Shown piece after piece: positions 52,089-64,000 of a DNA stretch of 64,000 nt. The stretch is from Parus major. Its lineage: Eukaryota; Chordata; Aves; Passeriformes; Paridae. Under the pieces are notes generated by a model. That model did not search any database and was not told where the DNA came from. It worked only from the letters and a program-made list of their open reading frames with translations. Location of the stretch: NCBI RefSeq assembly GCF_001522545.3, contig NC_031770.1:170486-234485 (forward strand), read 5' to 3'. How positions within the stretch are numbered: the stretch's first letter is position 1; each line of letters starts with the position of its first letter. Both the position numbers and the translations under genes were made by a program.

Positions 52089-54383
52089 AAAGAATCGTTT
52101 TGGGGCTTTTTTTTTTTTTTTTTGAGAAAAGTCCCTCAGAAAATAATTGTGTCTGCCTCTAAGCATGTATACATGAGGTTGGGGAGGTGACTTAACATCT
52201 CTCACCAGAGTCAATCTGCAGTGCTCTGCTGGTTGTAATGGAGCAACAGCAATTTGCAGCAAAAGATTTGTCCTTTAGCTTCTGAATGCCATACAAACGA
52301 TCCAGGGCTTTCAGACTTTTCAGGACTCAGAAAGACAACACCTGCTTATGTGCAAAGCAGGGCTTTTACTCTTCAAAGACAAGCTACAGATAAGACATCT
52401 TCCATGAACATTAATTTACAAGGCTGTCTTGAAAACCCTGTTCCAAGATCAGGAGGAAAATGCACTTCCCTTTTCTTATCCTACCCTCTGATTATACAGT
52501 GCTCACAGACCAGAATCCTCCCTGGTGCAGCATGGTTACCTGTTTTCTCACACAACACCCAACACAAATGGGTGCACTAATTCCAAACACTATATGACGA
52601 TTACATACCACAAAATACTGTTATTCCTGCCAGAGGACTCCAGGAACTTCCTTTTGCTACTTTCACTTTACCATGGTGAGATCTTCATACTCATCTCCCA
52701 TTTTGCTGATGGCGAAATCCTTACCAGCTCCAAAGGGAACAGTACAGCATTAACACAAACCATTTTCAACTGAACTAATTGTTTAGATCCAAATTTCCAA
52801 ATGAAACCAGAATGAACCTAATGACAGAACATGACTGCAGCTCCACAATTTCTTTTCCTTTATGTGTAGTTTCGCTCTGCTGATCTTAAGGCAGAAATAT
52901 GGCTTTAGCTATTCTGCAAAATTTTCAATTTTACTTAAAAAACAATGTGTTCAGGCTTATAAAACCTACACAAGGCAACCAAAGTTACATGGATAAAGCC
53001 AAGCTCTTGGGCCTGATTCAGCCTTCACAACAGCATAAATTCAGAAGCAACTCCCCTGAAGTCAATAAAGCATAAAACATGCTGTCAACAGAGAACTAGG
53101 CCCACCCTCCTTTGACTAAAGAATGATCCTCATAAAGAATGGACTTCACAAGCATGGGAGAACCTGAGAATGCTCTGCTACATAATTATGCTTTTTATTT
53201 TGCCTGAAAACTTTAAGCAGCAACCCTCAGCTGAAACAGGCAGCTACAAACACTTCCATGCAGAGACTCCTGCCCTGCCTGCTCGGGCACAGAGCAGCAG
53301 CATGCACTTTACCCACATTTTTCCCAGCAGCACAATGCCTGAATGAGAACAGGACCTGTGCTTCCACACTGTACAAATCTCTGCCTCTTGTCTTGCCAGT
53401 CACATCATCAGATGAGACAGGCGATGCTTTCTGGGGCAGAATGTCCAGCGTGGAGGCAGCCATGGACCGCTGCAGGACACCTGGCAGGTCCTTCACCACC
53501 TTTCATTTCTGCAGCAGCCTTGTAGAACAAGGAGGCAGAGAAAGGACTCCGTGTGTTTGCCTTGGTCTACCTACAAAAATGTCCTTAAAGCCAAATTAAG
53601 ACAGGTTGGGTTATAGCGCAGCATGTCTACCCTGCCAGGTAAGGATCACACAGGGCCTGGACCAAAAGCAAGGTCAGATCACGTACACACTTCAGACCCT
53701 ACAGCCAAGAATGTGAAGCAGCAGCTGCTGACATTCCACAAACAAACCATGTCATGGCTCAGAGCAGCTGAGACAAAGAAAATTCCATGTCCCTGCCAGC
53801 TCTTTTTCCTTGTCCTGTTCTAGCTGCAAATGCTCAGGACTCCTGAACACGTCTGGCAAGGTGAACCAGAGCACCTCAGCTCTGGATAAAGGCAGGTAGT
53901 AGAATACCAGGCACCAGTAATGTCCACAGTAGTATTACTCATGAACCCTAAGAAGCATGTACGACCTCCTTTCTAGCTGCCAGTAATGTGCTCCATAAGA
54001 AGACATGGGATAACTGTATTGCATTAAGTGTCTCGATGTAGCATTTCATGTGTCAGGAGAAAGTTATTTCCAGTGTTCTGAAGTAAGACATGCATTGGAA
54101 AACTAGAGCTCATATCCATCCAATTCATACTACAACATCTCCCTTTTGCTACACGATGATTCAATGTAACACAGGGTACCTAATATTCAGTTACACTTCC
54201 AACCCCTCTCCTGACAGGCATTACCACCTGAATGGTATGTGACCCAAACAAAAATAAAGTGTCTGGAACGCTTGACTCTACCTAGCAATTGTCTCCACAG
54301 AAACTCTTCACTGAGGAATTTTAGAGGGGTTTTTTGAGACACATCTTGAGAAATCTCCAATTGCATATTAGAAGTATGTAAAG

Positions 54384-54411
54384 CCTCTTACTCTCTTACT
54401 CTCTTACTCTT
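54384..54411. repeat. TTACTCTC octamer tandem repeat
   Basis: About three and a half copies of an 8-base TTACTCTC unit, followed by a degenerate continuation (CCTCTTGCTCTC). Confidence 0.85.
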
Positions 54412-55784
54412 AAACCTCTTGCTCTCAAGATCTGTATGGTATGCCAAGTATTTATTACAGCCACAGGCAAGAGCTACAAAACCACAGAGCCTGCAATACA
54501 TTTGACCACAGAACCAGTTTTCTGCGTGTTGCTCCACCGATGTTTGAAGTCACCATGTCTGCAAGGTAAGAGCATGATTTTGCTGTTGATCCCTTTTCTC
54601 CTCCTGATACAGAGACTCTTGGTGATCCTACTGGAACAATAAACTGTGGCTATGGTTTAGTGAGATGTTAAGAAAACACCCAAGTCCATATCTACTTGAT
54701 ACTCTATCAATCTCCTGCTGCTGATGGGAGATTAATTACCTCACTTATCACTATGATGTGACAGCCACATTATCCTCACACACAACAGCAGCTCTTTAAC
54801 TGCTATAGTAACAGTGCTGTTCTTTTCTTTTTTAAGGCAGTAGGTCCCTTCTGAAAAAAAATCAGTCCTCCTTCTGTTCATTCATTCTCTCAGTAACCAC
54901 CGTTTGAACTAGCTTTAAAAACAACTGAGAAATATCCCAATAGTTAAGTAGAAGAGCTAGTCTTCTTCTAGACCAAGAGAAACAGGAGCCACCCCTCTTG
55001 GTCCTGTCAGCTACACACCAGAACACCTTTCCAGGTGCCCACTCACCAAATGCTTCAGCAAGGATGGGAGGAGGGGACACTGGTGCAGACACAGACACAT
55101 TACCAGACACAGACACCATAACCATTTTCCTAGAGGCCAAGTGAGAGACACTGAGCTGGCTGGGAGTGCAACAAGGGTGACAGAGCGATCTACCCTGGCC
55201 ACTCACAAGAGCCCCCCAAGATACTGTATCCAGCTGTGCCAGCAGCACGGGCTGCCAACAGACCCCTAGCCAGCCTCATCCCGCTTCCTCCTACTGATCT
55301 AATTAAACTGTCAACTCCTAAGGAATCAATTGGTATTTCTGGAGCTAAATAGAGCTGAAACTAATGCACCTTAATATAGATCTTTCCTGAGGAAAGTCAA
55401 GGGCTCGGTTGCATGGCTATACTGACATGCTTTTACCACAACAAAACACAGAATTACTCATGGAACCAGTGCAGACACAGGTGAATTGAACACACAGCTG
55501 CTGTGGAGCAGCAGAGTCACAGCTGTTGAGCCCTTGCCTTTCCAAGCACTAGTCCATAGGCCTTCCAGCCCCCACCTAGCAAACACACACCTCTGCAGGT
55601 ACCAGTACTCCACTCACCTGACCAGTTCCTCACCTGTTACCTCAAGCTATCCTCTGAGGGAAAAAGGGCCAGCACTGTCCTGTTCACCCCCAGGGCTTCT
55701 GCTGCCACGCAAATACCCGGCGGAAATTCCGTTCTGTGCACTCCTCATCAACTCAGCTGGGCTGGCAAAGGCACATAAAGACGT

Positions 55785-55813
55785 AATTATTATTATTTAT
55801 TATTATTATTTAA
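55785..55813. repeat. (ATT)n microsatellite
   Basis: Twenty-nine bases of ATT units with one interruption, just outside the CpG island. Confidence 0.9.
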
Positions 55814-56382
55814 TACAGCTTAAGAGTTACACTTTGGGAAATCGGCAAATAAAACAAATGAGAGGCGAGTAGCCTGGAAAGATGAGAAGATGACCTCACA
55901 GAGGAAGATACAGCGTCTGCTTTTCTACATCTACCACACCACACCTGCGTGAGCTAAAAGAAACTTTTGACATATTTACAAGGAAACTTTGTAAACAACG
56001 CAGCCAGACACACACCGAGGCCCCAGGAGCTCCCGTTTCAGCCAGCAAAGGAAGGGGCCGCCCGCACTGAGGATTCCTCGTGGAGCAGGGGCTGGACTGC
56101 TGCCCACGGCGGGCGCTGCCGCGGCAGTGCCCGGGCCCGGGCCGCGCTAAGGGCTCGCACCGCGCTCCCCTCACGAGTCCGGGACACCCCAAGGGACAGG
56201 GAGCTGGCGGGACGGACAGCAGTAGGGTCCCCGGCCCGGGGCCCGCGGGGACCGGCCCGACTCGGCCGCCCTTGGCTAGGAAAGGGGAAGAGCCTGGTAA
56301 GAGTAGGGCGAGGACAACGCTGCCCCGCGGCACCGGCGGCTGGGGCTCGGCTGGGCCCGGCCCTCCCGCACCCGCGGCGCTC

Positions 56383-57157
56383 NNNNNNNNNNNNNNNNNN
56401 NNNNNNNNNNNNNNNNNNNNNNNNNNNNNNNNNNNNNNNNNNNNNNNNNNNNNNNNNNNNNNNNNNNNNNNNNNNNNNNNNNNNNNNNNNNNNNNNNNNN
56501 NNNNNNNNNNNNNNNNNNNNNNNNNNNNNNNNNNNNNNNNNNNNNNNNNNNNNNNNNNNNNNNNNNNNNNNNNNNNNNNNNNNNNNNNNNNNNNNNNNNN
56601 NNNNNNNNNNNNNNNNNNNNNNNNNNNNNNNNNNNNNNNNNNNNNNNNNNNNNNNNNNNNNNNNNNNNNNNNNNNNNNNNNNNNNNNNNNNNNNNNNNNN
56701 NNNNNNNNNNNNNNNNNNNNNNNNNNNNNNNNNNNNNNNNNNNNNNNNNNNNNNNNNNNNNNNNNNNNNNNNNNNNNNNNNNNNNNNNNNNNNNNNNNNN
56801 NNNNNNNNNNNNNNNNNNNNNNNNNNNNNNNNNNNNNNNNNNNNNNNNNNNNNNNNNNNNNNNNNNNNNNNNNNNNNNNNNNNNNNNNNNNNNNNNNNNN
56901 NNNNNNNNNNNNNNNNNNNNNNNNNNNNNNNNNNNNNNNNNNNNNNNNNNNNNNNNNNNNNNNNNNNNNNNNNNNNNNNNNNNNNNNNNNNNNNNNNNNN
57001 NNNNNNNNNNNNNNNNNNNNNNNNNNNNNNNNNNNNNNNNNNNNNNNNNNNNNNNNNNNNNNNNNNNNNNNNNNNNNNNNNNNNNNNNNNNNNNNNNNNN
57101 NNNNNNNNNNNNNNNNNNNNNNNNNNNNNNNNNNNNNNNNNNNNNNNNNNNNNNNNN
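56383..57157. other. Assembly gap (775 N) inside a CpG island
   Basis: A run of N flanked on both sides by very GC-rich sequence with many CpG. Long open frames running through it are artefacts of the N run. Confidence 1.
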
Positions 57158-57251
57158 CCGGGCAGAGCCCCTCAGGGCACCGGGGACAGCTCGGGCCGGG
57201 CAGAGCCCCTCAGGGCACCGGGGACACCCACGGAGCCGGGCGGGCTCCGCG
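57158..57251. repeat. GC-rich minisatellite, about 38-40 bp unit, running out of the gap
   Basis: Copy 1 is 57158-57195 and copy 2 is 57196-57235; their first 31 bases are identical (both begin CCGGGCAGAGCCCCTCAGGG). A third partial copy starts at 57236 (CCGGGCGGGCTCC). Copy 1 starts exactly at the edge of the N run, so more copies are likely inside the gap. Confidence 0.9.
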
Positions 57252-57401
57252 TCTCAGCGTGCCGGCACCTGCTCGTGGGGCAGGGTGGGCTCACAGATGT
57301 CTCCAAGTCACCAAGGACCCGTGCGATGTGCGCGGTTCTCCGACTTGGGCCAAAGAACCTGGTTAAGATCATTCACAAGCCTCGATGCTGTTAGGCTGTG
57401 T

Positions 57402-60400
57402 ACTTTCCACAGCTCGTTCCAGGATGTATTTCCGTGCAAGTTATCTCAGTAACAAAACAATGAGAGCAACATTTCCCTTCCATTCCGGCAGTTGGCAGCA
57501 GTGCCCACTAAGAATGCCAGTGACCACACTGAGGAGCAGCTGCCCTGTCAAGCCCGGTTACCAACGTGTTCAATTGACACACCACAGTGACAAAATGTGC
57601 TGAAAGGGCGTATAAATAATTCCAAAATTGAGACCATTAAAATGAAAAGTGGATGCTTACCTAGCTTTGAAGAGGCAGGACAAAGGAATGCTGTCTCATG
57701 TCCAAGAGGGTGATTTTTATATTAATCCATGGCATCCATGAAAGTTCCCATTTATCTTCAGGCTCAAGAGCCCTGGTTGGCCCCGCTGAGCAGCTCCTGT
57801 TGCTGCAGCTTCCACACAATCTATAGCTGCCTTTTTAGAGAGGGGTGAACTCTGGCACGAGCTGAAGCAGTCCTGCTTGCCGATTGTGGCAGCAGTGATG
57901 AACTCTACAAGGCGTCTCCAGGGCCGCTGGCAATGGCTGCATCTGCATGAATATCACACAGAACTGGGACATGAAAATGCATTTAATACAAGCTATATCG
58001 TGACTAACGTCTCAGTCCAATGGGGGCTGCTGCTATTTCTTCAGGAGCCTAGAAGACGGAACTGAAGTCCAGCTTTGCAGTGCCTGGTTTGGTAGAGCCA
58101 TCAGAGCCCTCAGCTACCCTTTTACAGAGGGAGGGGAAGACACTTCTGCTCCCCTCTCCCAGCCAAACATTTGAGAGCAGTGAGATGAACTGCCAGCCAC
58201 AGAGGAAAACAAGAGAAGAAAAGGCAGTAAACAAGAGGCAGGTTAGGACATAGCCTGCCCTGCCAAACTAGAGCAGAACTGAGCTATCAGGACTGGAAAA
58301 AATTCACTGGAAAAGCCTTTGCCTTTGAAGAATCTGAGATATGGCATCAAGTTTCATGGCTTGTGTTTCGTATTTATCCCTGAGACCGCTCACCTCAGTC
58401 CAGCTGTGAGATAGCCTTGGCATGGTTTCCTATATGTACAGTAAGCCTGCAGAACAGCAGGGTTTTTTCTCCAAGCCCTGAACAGCTGGGCTGTGTTTCT
58501 CATCATACGGGTGTAGGTCAGAGACCAATGTGCAGGCAGAAGAATTTAAGGTGGGATGCCCCTGAGCACCTGACTAGTCTGGACAAGACTGGCATAGAGC
58601 CTTCCCCGAGCTGCTGCTCTGTTGTGTTATAAACCATGGAGAGGTGAGGGAAGCTTTCCCATGGAATGTGGGGTTGGCTGGGCCAGGGCAGTATGTACTT
58701 TAGCTATAAAAATCACCTCCCAGGTACCAAGGAAAAGCATGGTACCGGGACAGATCTCCAGTGTCCTGAGCAGATACCACAGGGCTAGAACATAGACTTG
58801 CTTATCTATTGTCACACTGTGGCAGCTGCAGCAAGGAGCAGAAACTGTTAATTCCTTTGGCTAGCTTCTCCCATGGCAGCCAAGATTCCTGTGTCGAGAC
58901 ACTTTCCTCCTGCTCTGGCTCCTGCCCTAGACGCCTGTCACACTGCTGTGAGCTCTGTGGGAGTGAGAAGAGAAACTGCAGCACAGGAAAAGACAGAGCT
59001 GAGTCGCTTGGATCTCTCTCCTGAGAGCTGAACACGCTGCTGCTGCACTACAGGAACAGCTGTGCCATCTCCCAGCCATGGAAGTGCATCCACCCCAGCC
59101 TCCACAACCAGGTCATGTCCACCAGTGTCTTCAGAGTGACCTTTTCTCACCTGAAAACATAATGCCTGTTTCATTTTATAGCATGTGATGGCGATTACTT
59201 CAGTGCATTCCAAATCTTACCCTTGGCAGCATTATGTGTATTGTACTTTTGGCTTCAGGCTGGATTTCTTGTTCTGATTTGCACTCAGCTGTTCCTTATA
59301 GCAAGGGAGGAGAGAGATGGGAATCAAACTGCATGAAGGAGGAACAGCAAAAACTGCTTAAGAGCAAAATAGACCGCGATGTTTTGTTTACTTTTCCCGA
59401 TTACTTTTTCATACAGTGTGAACATATCAGAGGGAACATAATTACACACATACAAAGAAAATAAACCACCAAAAAACCCCACTAACCAACAAGTGAACAA
59501 AACCCCACGGAACTGAGCCACCTAGTTCTTGTGCAAGACTAGTTTTTTGTAGCTAGGCTAGGACAGTGATCCCGAGTTGTTCTTTGCCCTGTTCTGTTGC
59601 CCCACAACATACAGTGAGGCAGGATCTCTCCTTGTTCCACCTCTTCCCTTTTCTCTCAGCCTTGTCCAGTGAAGGTAGATCTAGCCAACAGCTTTCCAAC
59701 ACTCCCTCACCTCAACACAGATCTCCATGGTGGGGTTCTGATGAGAGAGCTAACAACAGCTAAACTTCCTGACCAGACAGGAAATTAAAAAGTGGAAAAG
59801 CTGCATAACTGTATTTCCAGCTCAGCAGCACTTACTTTTTACCTTCCTTCTCTTTTAATTTGAGATTTTTTTGACAACAGTATTTAAACAGAATGTGTAC
59901 TTATACAGGGATGTGCAAACACTTGGGACATCTCAGCTCTGAAAGGAGGTGTGCAGCAGAAGCCCAAGCTTCTCAGAAAGCCCCTGCAGAGTCAGAGCAA
60001 CAGAGAACCACCACACACATCTTGCCCTCTCCGAGCACTGCGTAAGGAAGATGTGAGGGCCATGGCATCTCATCCATCTCCTCACCAGCAGCCTCACTAG
60101 CTCAGGGAGCAAGAAGGGAGGTGCAATAATGAGCCTCCAGCTGCCAATGAAAGCTCATTCCAGCTGTGTATCTGCCAAAAGCTATTCCTTTCTCTACAGT
60201 CCAAGCCAAAGTAACATGGCAGTAGTGATGAGATCTCTGTCAAGGGAGATGATGACTGCCTGACACCAGCTGTGAATAATCCTCAGGAACTTGGGAGCGA
60301 TCAGAGCCATATTCTGATCCTGCTGCTGAACACGTATCTTTTTTTTTTAGGTGGCACTGTGTGGGTAGGAGAGAAGCAGTGGTAGGACCTGTGTTTTGGT

Positions 60401-63400
60401 AAGGAATTTCCCCAGTGCACCCGAGTTCAGCATCCCTGATGCTGTCTCTGACACACCACTGAAGCACAGCAAATTGAGCTGATCCAAGTTTGGACTTGGA
60501 AGTACCAGCTGCTGAGTAAACCAGCCTCTGCCTTCACTATGGTGGATGGAGACCTGGCAGAAACCAGCATGCTCTCACCACATTCAAAAAATACCAGGGT
60601 GGTATTTCCAGTCTTTCCCTCGCAGCTGTCTTAACTTGCAGGAAAGTAATGACTGTGATTCATCCTTTTATCTTTAGACTGAAGAGGGAAAAACACAGTG
60701 TTTGTAGCCTGGCTTTAAAATTATTTTCTAAATAAAGTCATCTGTGCTCCAGATCTCCAGTTACAGTGAGGAGTGACACACCCCATACCAATTTATGGGA
60801 CAACAGATCATTAGGGAGAACTGCGATGAACCAATTATTTGTCACTTCAGCATCAAGTCTTGACAGGCTTAACTAGACCCTACAAAAATTAAATTACTAA
60901 TGTACTTTATGCTTCTTCATTATAACCATTCCCCAGACTTGGAGTGCCCACAGACAACGCTGTTCTAAGGCGACAGCAGGCATCTGCTTTATTACCTCTT
61001 GGCAGCCAAACCAGACCACTACAAACCTGGAGGAGAATCAGGCCCCCTCTATGCTCAGATAGAAACAAGAATGCCATTATTCCAGTGGGGGGAAATAATG
61101 CCTGCAGCTACATTAAAAGCTCTTGTGCTTATTAGTGGAAGTACTAACACTTCCTAGTATGATTTCAAATTGTAGTCAAGTTTTTGCCTTTGGTTTGGAG
61201 CTGCTTGTAAAAACAATGAAGTCATGCAAGACCAGTAACTTGAGGATGATCAGCTGCAAATGTAACTCTCACAGAAGCAGGCAGAAGCTGGCTGGTCTAG
61301 AACCTGGTGTGTGGCCCTGGGAGTTTGAACAATGTCCTGAGATTGGTTCGAGAGCTAAATAAAGCACTTGCACTTCTCTAATGGGGAAGCAAGCTCATGT
61401 ATATAGAACAAAACCCACTTCAGAGACAAACGGTATTTGTCTAAAGTGCCACTAAATATTGCTAGCATTCCCTGGAAAGGCCAAGCATTATGAATTCAAA
61501 TGGCAGGAGGCAAGAGGAAGAGATGGTACCTAAAATGTAGTGTCCACGAGTCCAGGTTCAAAAGTCATTACTGCCACAGTCCTCCACCAAACACAGCAGA
61601 TTGTTACCTTATGTTTGGCACTTCATCTTCAGCCTGGAGAGAGCTGAATTAGCCAGGAGTGAGGACAGGCTGTGACCAGGCCAGGTTCTTGGAGTGTGTT
61701 CAGCTAACGCAGAGCAGCACTCTAGAGGCAGCTTGGTTTGAAGAGGAGAGCCTCAGCCACACAGAAAGTAGCTTTGAGTGAGGATGACAAGATCTGGCCT
61801 GTTTGGTTTAATATTTTAATCTACTGCAGCTCTAATCACAGCCAAGGCAGATTCTTCCAGTAGCTGAAGATCAGAGAGACCATCAATAAACCCTGCTGAG
61901 CTGCACGCATGAAAGCTACCAAGAGGATTTAAGGAGGAAATAAGGCATATCCAGAAATTCATTACGTTCCAGTTGTGACAAAACAACCCACTGATACCTG
62001 ACACTGAGCATAATCCAGAAAACTGGAAGCAGATATTGAAAACAAACAAATTTCACCAGATCCAATGCAGATGTGATGAACCAATTATAAATATTCAATC
62101 CAGGAACCTCTGTCACCAAGGGTGGATAGCATTCCTGTTGGTAACTGTAAGGCCCTATGCCCTAGATGGCATTGCTCTGCAACGTTAGAAAATACACTTC
62201 CAAAATCCAAGCTCTCCCGGCAGTCAGCACAAAAGAATTTCAGGCAGGACAAGTGTTGATTTAAGTTCACACACAAAGCGGAGTTCTCTTTTTAAAATGT
62301 TACTTGTTTGAGACATTTGCACTGCAGCTGATACATTAATTATGCCACTTTTTCTTTTCCCCGGTTATTTTTCAAAGGCTCACTTGTAAAATCTTTTGTG
62401 CACAGTTTGAAGTGGTTTCACTGCACCTGCTCTCTCCAGGCTGTGGCATTCAATTGTTTTTGTTTATTCTGTGCTACTCTTCTCTAGCAATTTGCTTGGC
62501 ACTGTAAAGAGAGCGCTGTTTGTTCCCCACAGCCAGAGGCTGAAGGTCAGCCTCCTCCTCCTCCTCTGAATGCTGCAGCCTGCTCAAGGCAGCTGGAGGG
62601 GAAGTGGGCAGATGCTCAGCTGTGCCCAGAGGGCCGATCACCGCCGCGGCAGGGAGGAAAACCAGGCAGAACCAACATACCTGCAGCTCATCCCAAGTCC
62701 CGTGTCTCCGCACTGCTGTCCCAAGACCCGGCTACATGCTGCCCCTGCTTCAGCTTTCCAGCGAGCAGAGTCTGCTGGGAGCAGCTGCGTGCATCCAGGG
62801 CCCGGGAGCTGCGCTGCGAGGAGCCGTGCAGCCCAGCAGCAACCCGCAGGCTGCCCAGGCTGAGGCAGCAGAACGATTGGATTCTGGCACGAAAAGCTCT
62901 AACGATTAAGCCCTGGTTTCCCAGGGCGTGGTTAGCATGTCTACGGTGTCCGCGTCCTGGCACGCCCGCGATGGCTCGGGGAGAAGCCTCAGGTGGGAAG
63001 TGTCGCTTGGAGCCGGGAGGTTTGCACGAGAGCTGTACGGAAATGCCCCGGCCTTCCTGCACTGCAAATCCCCATTGCCCTGGCATGCCAAGCAGCCCCG
63101 CGACCTGCTCAGCATGCACACACTCTTTCTGTTGAAATAAACAGGTCAAAATCAGGTGGGCAGAGCCCGGAGGGAGATTTTTATCTGCAATTTACAGAGA
63201 ATTGAGCTCTTTTCTCTGCAAGTATTATTTCAAAGCAAGTAATTCCTGAGGTGGCAAAGATACAAACCAGGGCTCTGTAAAGCAAGCTAGAAGTGACTTC
63301 CAAAGAGGGGCAAAACCACCAGGATTTGTGCTCTAGTTTTGGATATTTAAGGCAGTCTTGTGGGAGAGGAGGGTGTGTTTTCTTTTAATCAGTTTGTACT

Positions 63401-64000
63401 TTTGCTCTGATACTTTTTTTTTGTTGCTGTTGTTTTGGGGGTTTTTTTTGTTTGTTTGTTTCTTAGAATTCACATCTTTGCTTAGTCAGGGTTTATGACG
63501 GTTGAAGAATAACTGTGAAGGCAACACAGGACAGCTTCTAAAAAACCAAAAGTGAATACATGAATATGAATACATATTCATCCATATCTACTCCCCTGAA
63601 AGCAACGATGACTTGCCTTCACGCTCTGATTTTCCTAATTTTAATGAAAGTGGTTAGAAATTCAATTACTTGCCCAATCTCTGAAAACCAGTTTCTAACT
63701 TTCCAGGCTGTAAGCTACAATAAAAATTTTCCAAAGTGAAGCAATCACAAGGCAGAATCCTACCCGTGGCAGGGGGTAGGAAGTGGGAGTATCTTCAGAG
63801 ACCAACAGCCAACTGGAGCTGCAGCAAATTGCGACAAGAAGCAAGATTATCTTTGAACCAGAAAACCAGTCATGGGGAAATAGCTACAGAGATGGAGCAT
63901 CTGTATGGATTCCAACATATGCTTTGGGTTGCAAGCACACAGCGATGATAAGCAAACAATCACACCAATGGAGAATATTTTTAAGACAACCGCTGGGCTG
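57402..64000. other. Region upstream of the CpG island, no recognised gene
   Basis: No conserved coding exon is recognised on either strand. There is a somewhat CpG-richer patch at about 62530-63110. Good minus-strand donor sequences end at 57661 (GCTAG|GTAAGC) and 62681 (CTGCAG|GTATGT). It could be intergenic DNA or hold further non-coding RIN2 5' exons. Confidence 0.5.

Larger units (their letters stand above)
33362..55990 (-). other. Non-coding stretch upstream of the RIN2 start codon exon, read as the large 5' intron
   Basis: No conserved coding exon is recognised. The strong acceptor at exon 1 shows that an upstream exon exists, and the CpG island near 56000-57400 is the nearest plausible first-exon site, so this stretch is best read as intron. 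It contains three CR1 fragments, a solo LTR, a 630-base assembly gap and several microsatellites. Unrecognised 5' UTR exons could still be present. Confidence 0.6.
56000..57400. promoter_or_regulatory. CpG island, candidate RIN2 promoter and first exon
   Basis: Outside the gap the sequence is GC-rich with dense CpG (for example around 56100-56280 and 57158-57310), in sharp contrast to the A+T-rich flanks. It lies upstream of the RIN2 start exon on the minus strand and is the strongest CpG island in the window, so it is the best promoter candidate. The transcription start cannot be placed because 775 bases are missing. A plus-strand donor-like GGTAAGAG near 56294 and a minus-strand donor-like CTC|GTGAGG near 56176 are both present, so the direction is not settled by sequence alone. 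Confidence 0.65.

Noticed and set aside
53227..53499. Minus-strand open frame with a protein-like start (MAASTLDILPQKASPVSSDD) as a possible RIN2 N-terminal exon
   Set aside because: No convincing donor in a phase that joins to RIN2 exon 1; the nearest donor-like site is in the wrong frame.
55967..57394. Plus-strand open frames of 475 and 428 codons
   Set aside because: Most of their length is the N gap; the remaining parts are CpG-island sequence with no recognisable protein.
62474..62713. Minus-strand frame ending MRRHGTWDELQ at a good donor, considered as an alternative RIN2 start
   Set aside because: The first codon is GTG, not ATG, and an in-frame stop lies a few codons upstream, so it cannot supply a normal start.
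62688..63149. Minus-strand open frame of 153 codons
   Set aside because: No recognisable domain; lies in a GC-richer patch where long chance frames are expected.

Overview
This is vertebrate nuclear DNA, almost certainly from a bird and probably a songbird. It contains CR1 LINE fragments (the typical bird retroposon), long-terminal-repeat relics that look like passerine endogenous retrovirus LTRs, short intron-split exons and two assembly gaps. There are no bacterial-style operons. Most open frames longer than 60 codons are chance frames in introns.

One gene explains all the coding signal I can support: RIN2 (Ras and Rab interactor 2), on the minus strand. Nine coding exons can be placed with consensus splice sites and perfectly matching phases. 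From 5' to 3' they are 33269-33361 (start codon at 33323-33325), 25541-25635, 19521-19713, 19183-19294, 17227-17299, 16643-16734, 12422-13546, 4552-4857 and 1972-2103. Together they encode 728 complete residues: the N-terminal region, SH2 domain, proline-rich region, RIN-homology region and first part of the VPS9 domain. The last part of VPS9 and the Ras-association domain lie beyond base 1. The most interesting coding observation is that the SH2 phosphotyrosine-pocket residue is arginine here, whereas human RIN2 is known as an SH2 protein that lost it.

Layout: 1-33361 is the RIN2 coding part and its introns. 33362 to about 56000 is read as the large 5' intron; it holds a 630-base gap, three CR1 fragments and a solo LTR in the sense orientation of the gene. 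About 56000-57400 is a CpG island interrupted by a 775-base gap and a GC-rich minisatellite, and is the best candidate for a RIN2 promoter. 57400-64000 holds no recognisable coding exon; it has two good minus-strand splice-donor sequences that could belong to upstream non-coding exons.

Three solo LTRs can be delimited by TG...CA ends and flanking target-site duplications: 26847-27413 (4-bp CCAG), 31636-32141 (6-bp GACAAT) and 49878-50470 (6 bp with one mismatch). The first two are antisense to RIN2 and the third is sense. I see no rRNA, tRNA, CRISPR, intact transposon or novel multi-gene system.
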